Shown one piece after another: positions 60,133 through 64,000 of a stretch of DNA of 64,000 bases. The notes beneath the pieces were generated by a model, which was not told the DNA's origin, ran no database searches, and was given only the letters and a program-made list of their open reading frames with translations. The DNA is from Bifidobacterium aerophilum (GTDB lineage: Bacteria; Actinomycetota; Actinomycetes; Actinomycetales; Bifidobacteriaceae). The DNA is taken from assembly GCF_010667685.1 (NCBI RefSeq), contig NZ_WHZW01000017.1, positions 18,624-82,623 on the forward strand. The letters run 5' to 3'. Position 1 is the first letter of the stretch, and every line of letters starts with the position of its first letter. A program made the position numbers and the translations under genes.

Positions 60133-61536
60133 ATGAACAAAGAGACGCGTACTCCGGCTGCAACGGCTGCAACTGCCGTCAAGGACCTGCCCGCCGCCAA
60201 GGTCTGGGCGTTCGCGACCGGCCAGTTCGGCTGGGCGCTCCTGAGCGGCATCATCTCCAACTGGCTCGTGTACTTCTACCAGCCCGACGCCGAAACCATC
60301 GCCCAGGGCCAGACCGTCTTCGTGCCGCAAGGCCTCGTCATCCTCGGGATCGTCACCGTCGTCGGCGGCATCACCGCGTTCGCCCGCTTCTTCGACGCGT
60401 TCGTCGACCCCGCCGTTGCGAGTCTCTCGGACCGCAGCAAGTCCCCTCGCGGCCGGCGCATCCCGTTCCTGCAGTTCGCCGCGCTCCCGCTCGCCGTCGT
60501 CACCGTCCTCGTCTTCTGGAGCCCGGTCAACACGACCAGCTGGGCGAACGCCGCGTTCCTGTTCGTCACCGTCATCGGCTATTACATCGCGCTCACGTTC
60601 TACTGCACGCCGTACAACGCGCTCATCGCCGAACTCGGCCACGACTCGAAGCAGCAGCTCAACATCTCCACGACCATCTCGTTCACGTTCATCGCCGGCA
60701 CCGCCGTCGCCTACGTCGCGCCGGTCATCTGGGGCGCGCTCGTGCCCGGGCTCGGCCGCGTGAACGCGATCCGCGTGACGTTCACGATCCTCGCCGCGAT
60801 CGCGTTCGTCTGCATGCTCGTGCCCGCGCTCGCCATCGACGAGCGCGAATACGTCGACTCCAAGCCGACCAGCGAGGACACGCTCACCTCGCTCAAGGAG
60901 ACGTTCCGCGACCGCGAATTCGTGAAGTTCGTCAGCTCCGACATCGTGTACTGGATCGCGATCACGATGTTCCAGACCGGCCTACCGTTCTTCGTGACCA
61001 GCCTGCTCAAGCTCCCGGAGACGAGCACGACGATCTACTTCGTGCTCATGACCGGTGTTTCGGTGCTGTTCTATCTGCCGGTGAACATGTTCGCCGGGCG
61101 CGTCGGCAAGAAGCGGCTGATGCTGGTCGGATTCGTGATCTTCACGTGCGCGTACGTGTTCGCGTCGCTGCTCGGCTCGGGCGCGTTGGGCGCGATCCCG
61201 GCGATGGCGCAGGGCGTGGTGCTGTCGGTCGCGTGCGCGATTCCGATGGCGATCTTCGGCATCCTGCCGCAGGCCGTGGTGGCGAACATCGCAGGCGCGA
61301 GCTCGAAGACGACCGGCGAGGACCGTCAGGGCATGTTCTACGCGGCCCGCACGTTCGCGATGAAGATGGGACAGAGCCTGTCGATGCTGCTGTTCACCGG
61401 CCTGAGCACGATCGGTGCGGGTTCTGGCTTCGGCTATCGCGCGGCCGCCGTATGCGCGGCGGTGCTGTGCGGCCTCGGCGGGCTGATCTTCGCGTTCTAC
61501 GACGAGAAGAAGGTGCTCGCCGTGCTGGAGGCGTGA
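60133..61536 (+). CDS. GPH-family sugar:cation symporter
   Basis: A 467-residue MelB/XynB-like carrier with 12 helices. The signature FDAFVDPAVASLSDRSKSPR (loop 2-3), YNALIAELGHDSKQQLNIST and the late TGEDRQGMFYAARTFAMKMG are typical of the GPH family. AAAGGAGG precedes the ATG. Its promoter carries the TTGACA-N3-TGTCAA dyad, linking it to the TetR regulator 15 kb away. It is probably cotranscribed with nothing; an inverted repeat element follows. The likely substrate is an oligosaccharide or glycoside handled by the GH3/GH2/GH78 enzymes, by inference. Confidence 0.9.
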   Translation: MNKETRTPAATAATAVKDLPAAKVWAFATGQFGWALLSGIISNWLVYFYQPDAETIAQGQTVFVPQGLVILGIVTVVGGITAFARFFDAFVDPAVASLSDRSKSPRGRRIPFLQFAALPLAVVTVLVFWSPVNTTSWANAAFLFVTVIGYYIALTFYCTPYNALIAELGHDSKQQLNISTTISFTFIAGTAVAYVAPVIWGALVPGLGRVNAIRVTFTILAAIAFVCMLVPALAIDEREYVDSKPTSEDTLTSLKETFRDREFVKFVSSDIVYWIAITMFQTGLPFFVTSLLKLPETSTTIYFVLMTGVSVLFYLPVNMFAGRVGKKRLMLVGFVIFTCAYVFASLLGSGALGAIPAMAQGVVLSVACAIPMAIFGILPQAVVANIAGASSKTTGEDRQGMFYAARTFAMKMGQSLSMLLFTGLSTIGAGSGFGYRAAAVCAAVLCGLGGLIFAFYDEKKVLAVLEA

Positions 61537-61564
61537 TCACCTCGGGATGCGTATGTGGCCGATG

Positions 61565-61762
61565 CCTTTCTTCAAATCCTGAGGCAGTTTTTCGGATTGG
61601 CAGGAGTCCTTCTTCAAACTTTGAGGCAGCGTTCTCCGGCGAACAAAGGAAAAACCGTCGTTCTGCCCGTTCCCGACCCCCATTGGTCAGGGAAGGAGCG
61701 CCTCAAGGTTTGGAGAAAGACCTCTGCGCAGCGGTGAAACTGCCTCAGGGTTTTGAGAAAGG
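61565..61762. repeat. Nested inverted repeat element, copy B (42-nt spacing)
   Basis: The same plan as 4839-5031. Forward motifs end (GAGGCAG) at 61587 and 61629. Reverse-complement motifs begin (CCTC) at 61701 and 61743. The step is exactly 42 nt in each arm, with a centre of about 71 nt. The outer pair reads CTTTCTTCAAATCCTGAGGC and CTGCCTCAGGGTTTTGAGAA. The centre is not similar to copy A. Confidence 0.82.
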
Positions 61763-62106
61763 TCCAGCCGAGGGTTGGCGCCGGTTCGCTGATGTCCGTG
61801 GAGGGTGATTTTGCGCATCGAACGATAATCCGTGACGCGTTATGATGCCGTAGCCCCGTGCCGGCCAATCGTTGCGAGAGGTTGGATATGACACGGCGTG
61901 TTGTAGGAGGCATCTGTAGCGAAATATCGGATGGTGAGACGATGGCGGGCGGATTTTGACACCCACGACGTTGATATTCCGCCATAATCGTGCCTCTACC
62001 GCAAACCGGTCAAAAAATCAAGACTGTTTTTTCCGGAAGTTTCCTCGTAATTTATTGCGCGGTGGGCGTCAAACGCCCTATGCGCATATGAGAGGAAGCT
62101 TCGCCA
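61763..62106. other. Leader region of the iron permease gene, no gene
   Basis: No coding region is supported; a 23-codon frame at about 61888 has no other support. The stretch is AT-richer than its surroundings from about 61800 and includes TAATCGTGCC and a T-rich stretch near 62030. No DtxR/IdeR-type iron box is recognised. Confidence 0.45.
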
Positions 62107-63975
62107 ATGTCGAATCGTGCCATGATGACGGCCGCCACGCACGCCGTGAACGGCGGTTCGGTCGCGCGCACGGCAACTCGTACGATCGCCAAGGCCACGG
62201 TTGCCGCGATCGCATTCGTCGCCGCGCTCGTGACCATGCTGAGCCTTGCCGTTGCGCCGATCTCCGGCACGACCGCGCAGTCGATCCTGCCGGTCACGCA
62301 GACCGCGGTCGCCGACGACTCGACCGATTCGGCCGTCGACTACGAAACGTGGGCCGCCGTCGCCAAGGCCATCGACGAGCAGCTGCAGGACGGTCTTAAG
62401 GAATACACGTCCGGCAACACGGCCGGCTCGACGTCCAAGTTCATGGCCGCGTACAACACGATCTACGTCGCGTCCAACTTCACCGCCGTCGTGCGCGACT
62501 CGGTCAGCTCCGACAAGCAGGCCGCGCAGCAGCAGGCGTTCCAGGACATCCAGAACCTGTCGTACACCGCCGGCAACGACGACCAGCTCAAGCAGAAGAT
62601 CTCCGATCTGGTCAACGATCTGAACGCGACCGCGCAGCAGCTCGACGCCAACGCCGATCTCGCCAACCCGAAGCAGTACTCGGCCGACCTGCAGGCGCAG
62701 ATCGCCAAGGAACGCAAGGAACTCGACGCCAAGAAAAAGAAGAACCCGGGCAAGGGCAACCGTTCGTGGACCGACGTGGCCAACGAGATGACCCCGATCC
62801 TCGACAACGCGTACAAGGCGTACGCGGCGGGCGATGCGGCCAAGGGCGCGACGCTCGTGAACAACGCGTACTACCAGTATTACGAAAAGCTCGGCTTCGA
62901 GAAGAACGTGATGAACGCGATCAGCGGCGACCGCGTCTCGCAGGTCGAATACCAGTTCAAGATGTGCCGCAAGTCGATGAACACCGGCGCGGACCTCAAG
63001 AGCACCAAGAAGCTTATCGACGACCTCAAGGCCATGCTGGTCAAGGATGCGGGCATCCTCGACGGCGGTGCGGCCGACAAGGAAGGCGGCTTCACGAAGT
63101 TCATCACCAGTGCGGTCGGCCAGGCGTTCCTGATCCTCATCCGCGAGGGTCTTGAGGCGCTGCTCGTGGTCGCGGCCGTGGTGGCGTACCTCGTCAAGTC
63201 CGGCAACAAGCGCTTCACCAAGTGGATCTACCTCGGCGTGCTCGCCGGCCTTGCGGGCGCCGGGCTGGTCGCGGTGATCTTCGTGCTCGCGTTCGGCGGC
63301 TCCGGCCCGATCCAGGAGATCATGGAAGGCGTGTGCGCCCTGATCGCCATGGGCATGCTGCTGTGGACCAGCAACTGGATGCTGAATAAATCGTCGGTCG
63401 AGGCGTGGAACCGGTACATTCGCACCAAGACCGAGGCGGCCGTCAAGTCCGTGTCCGCGCAGGTCGAGTCCGGCGATCACGTCGCGTTCGGCACGGTGAT
63501 GTCGCTCGCGATGCTGAGCTTCCTCGCGGTGTTCCGCGAGGGCGCCGAAACGGTGATCTTCTACCAGTCGATCTACTCGATGAGCCAGGACACGAAGGGC
63601 ATGTGGACGGGCGGCATCGCCGCGGCCGTGGTGCTCGTGATCATCTTCTTCGTCATCCGGTTCACGTCGGTGAAGATTCCGATCGGCCCGTTCTTCCTCG
63701 TCACGTCGATCCTGATGTCGGTGCTCGTGGTCGTCTTCGCGGGCGGCGGCGTGCACGCGCTCATCGAAGGCGACGCGCTGCCGGCCACGTACCTGCAGGG
63801 CGTGCCGACGAACGACTGGCTCGGCTTCTACCCGTACGTCGAGTGCATCGTGGCGCAGGTGATCGCGGCCATCGCGGTGATCGCGCTGTTCGTGGTCGGC
63901 TTCGTCAAGCAGCGCAAGGCCAAGGACCGTGTTTGCTGTTCTGATGGAGGGGTGGGAATAGTTAGAGGCTTCTAG
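62107..63975 (+). CDS. FTR1/EfeU-family iron permease with N-terminal extracytoplasmic domain
   Basis: A 622-residue protein. An N-terminal signal or anchor helix (VAAIAFVAALVTMLSLAVAP) leads to a helical, Lys/Asp-rich extracytoplasmic domain (about 70-330). A seven-helix FTR1 permease follows with both iron-binding motifs, REGLEALL near 346 and REGAETVIF near 477. This layout matches bifidobacterial and other anaerobe iron permeases (EfeU/BfeU type) for ferrous or ferric iron uptake. Partner genes (EfeO, EfeB) would lie beyond the window. The last 14 residues (CCSDGGVGIVRGF) are unusual and coincide with a drop in G+C, hinting at a disrupted 3' end. Confidence 0.9.
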   Translation: MSNRAMMTAATHAVNGGSVARTATRTIAKATVAAIAFVAALVTMLSLAVAPISGTTAQSILPVTQTAVADDSTDSAVDYETWAAVAKAIDEQLQDGLKEYTSGNTAGSTSKFMAAYNTIYVASNFTAVVRDSVSSDKQAAQQQAFQDIQNLSYTAGNDDQLKQKISDLVNDLNATAQQLDANADLANPKQYSADLQAQIAKERKELDAKKKKNPGKGNRSWTDVANEMTPILDNAYKAYAAGDAAKGATLVNNAYYQYYEKLGFEKNVMNAISGDRVSQVEYQFKMCRKSMNTGADLKSTKKLIDDLKAMLVKDAGILDGGAADKEGGFTKFITSAVGQAFLILIREGLEALLVVAAVVAYLVKSGNKRFTKWIYLGVLAGLAGAGLVAVIFVLAFGGSGPIQEIMEGVCALIAMGMLLWTSNWMLNKSSVEAWNRYIRTKTEAAVKSVSAQVESGDHVAFGTVMSLAMLSFLAVFREGAETVIFYQSIYSMSQDTKGMWTGGIAAAVVLVIIFFVIRFTSVKIPIGPFFLVTSILMSVLVVVFAGGGVHALIEGDALPATYLQGVPTNDWLGFYPYVECIVAQVIAAIAVIALFVVGFVKQRKAKDRVCCSDGGVGIVRGF

Positions 63976-64000
63976 GCAGAATGGGTGGTGCCTAAACCTA

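Overview
The window is a high-G+C, gene-dense, chromosome-like stretch that most resembles a Bifidobacterium. This is inferred from the mix of genes: GPH-type sugar symporters, many intracellular or membrane-anchored glycosidases, a MutT1-type Nudix/phosphatase next to ppk, a compact actinobacterial Tad locus, an FTR1 iron permease and a sortase-anchored Ig-repeat surface protein. No rRNA, tRNA, CRISPR array, complete insertion sequence or phage is visible. The species cannot be named from the sequence alone.

Layout. 1-5 kb: a GH125 mannosidase (cut by the window edge), a sugar-binding lipoprotein, deoC and a YdcF-type protein. 5-9.2 kb: an unrecognised protein, a MutT1-like Nudix/histidine phosphatase and ppk1, all on the minus strand. 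9.2-10.6 kb: 1.4 kb of mostly non-coding DNA with a possible small RNA, a decayed small gene, an inverted-motif array and DnaA-box repeats. 10.6-15.6 kb: a compact Tad/Flp pilus locus in two transcription blocks, each preceded by the same DnaA-box repeat. 15.6-17.7 kb: a toxin-antitoxin pair and a lipid/diacylglycerol kinase. 17.8-24.1 kb: a non-phosphorylative L-rhamnose pathway (lactonase, dehydrogenase, rhamnonate dehydratase, keto-deoxy-rhamnonate aldolase, IclR regulator) with a DUF5692-type membrane protein. 24.1-34.7 kb: a LytTR two-component system, then an operon of GH78 alpha-L-rhamnosidase, GPH symporter, permuted GH3 and a small membrane protein. 34.9-44.7 kb: an MFS transporter, a second copy of the two-component system, a second permuted GH3 and a GH2. 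44.9-52.3 kb: a TetR regulator, a peptide-binding lipoprotein, PepX, an MFS transporter and ApbE. 52.6-59.9 kb: a 2,401-residue cell-wall protein with a G9 tract in its leader. 60.1-64 kb: a GPH symporter and an FTR1 iron permease.

How the genes fit together. The 18-45 kb region reads as a system for rhamnose-containing glycosides. Sugar is trimmed at the membrane by GH3 enzymes, imported by GPH/MFS carriers, cut inside the cell by GH78 and GH2, and the freed L-rhamnose is oxidised to keto-deoxy-rhamnonate and split. Control seems layered: IclR for the rhamnose genes, two paralogous LytTR systems, and a TetR protein whose likely operator (TTGACA-N3-TGTCAA) recurs at its own promoter, at the DUF5692 gene and at the 60-kb symporter.

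Between the genes lie several repeat families that no gene explains. One is a nested inverted element with exact 42-nt motif spacing, at 4.8 and 61.6 kb. Another is a family of arrays of alternately oriented short palindromic motifs with a 31-32 nt step, at 10.2, 44.7 and 60.0 kb.
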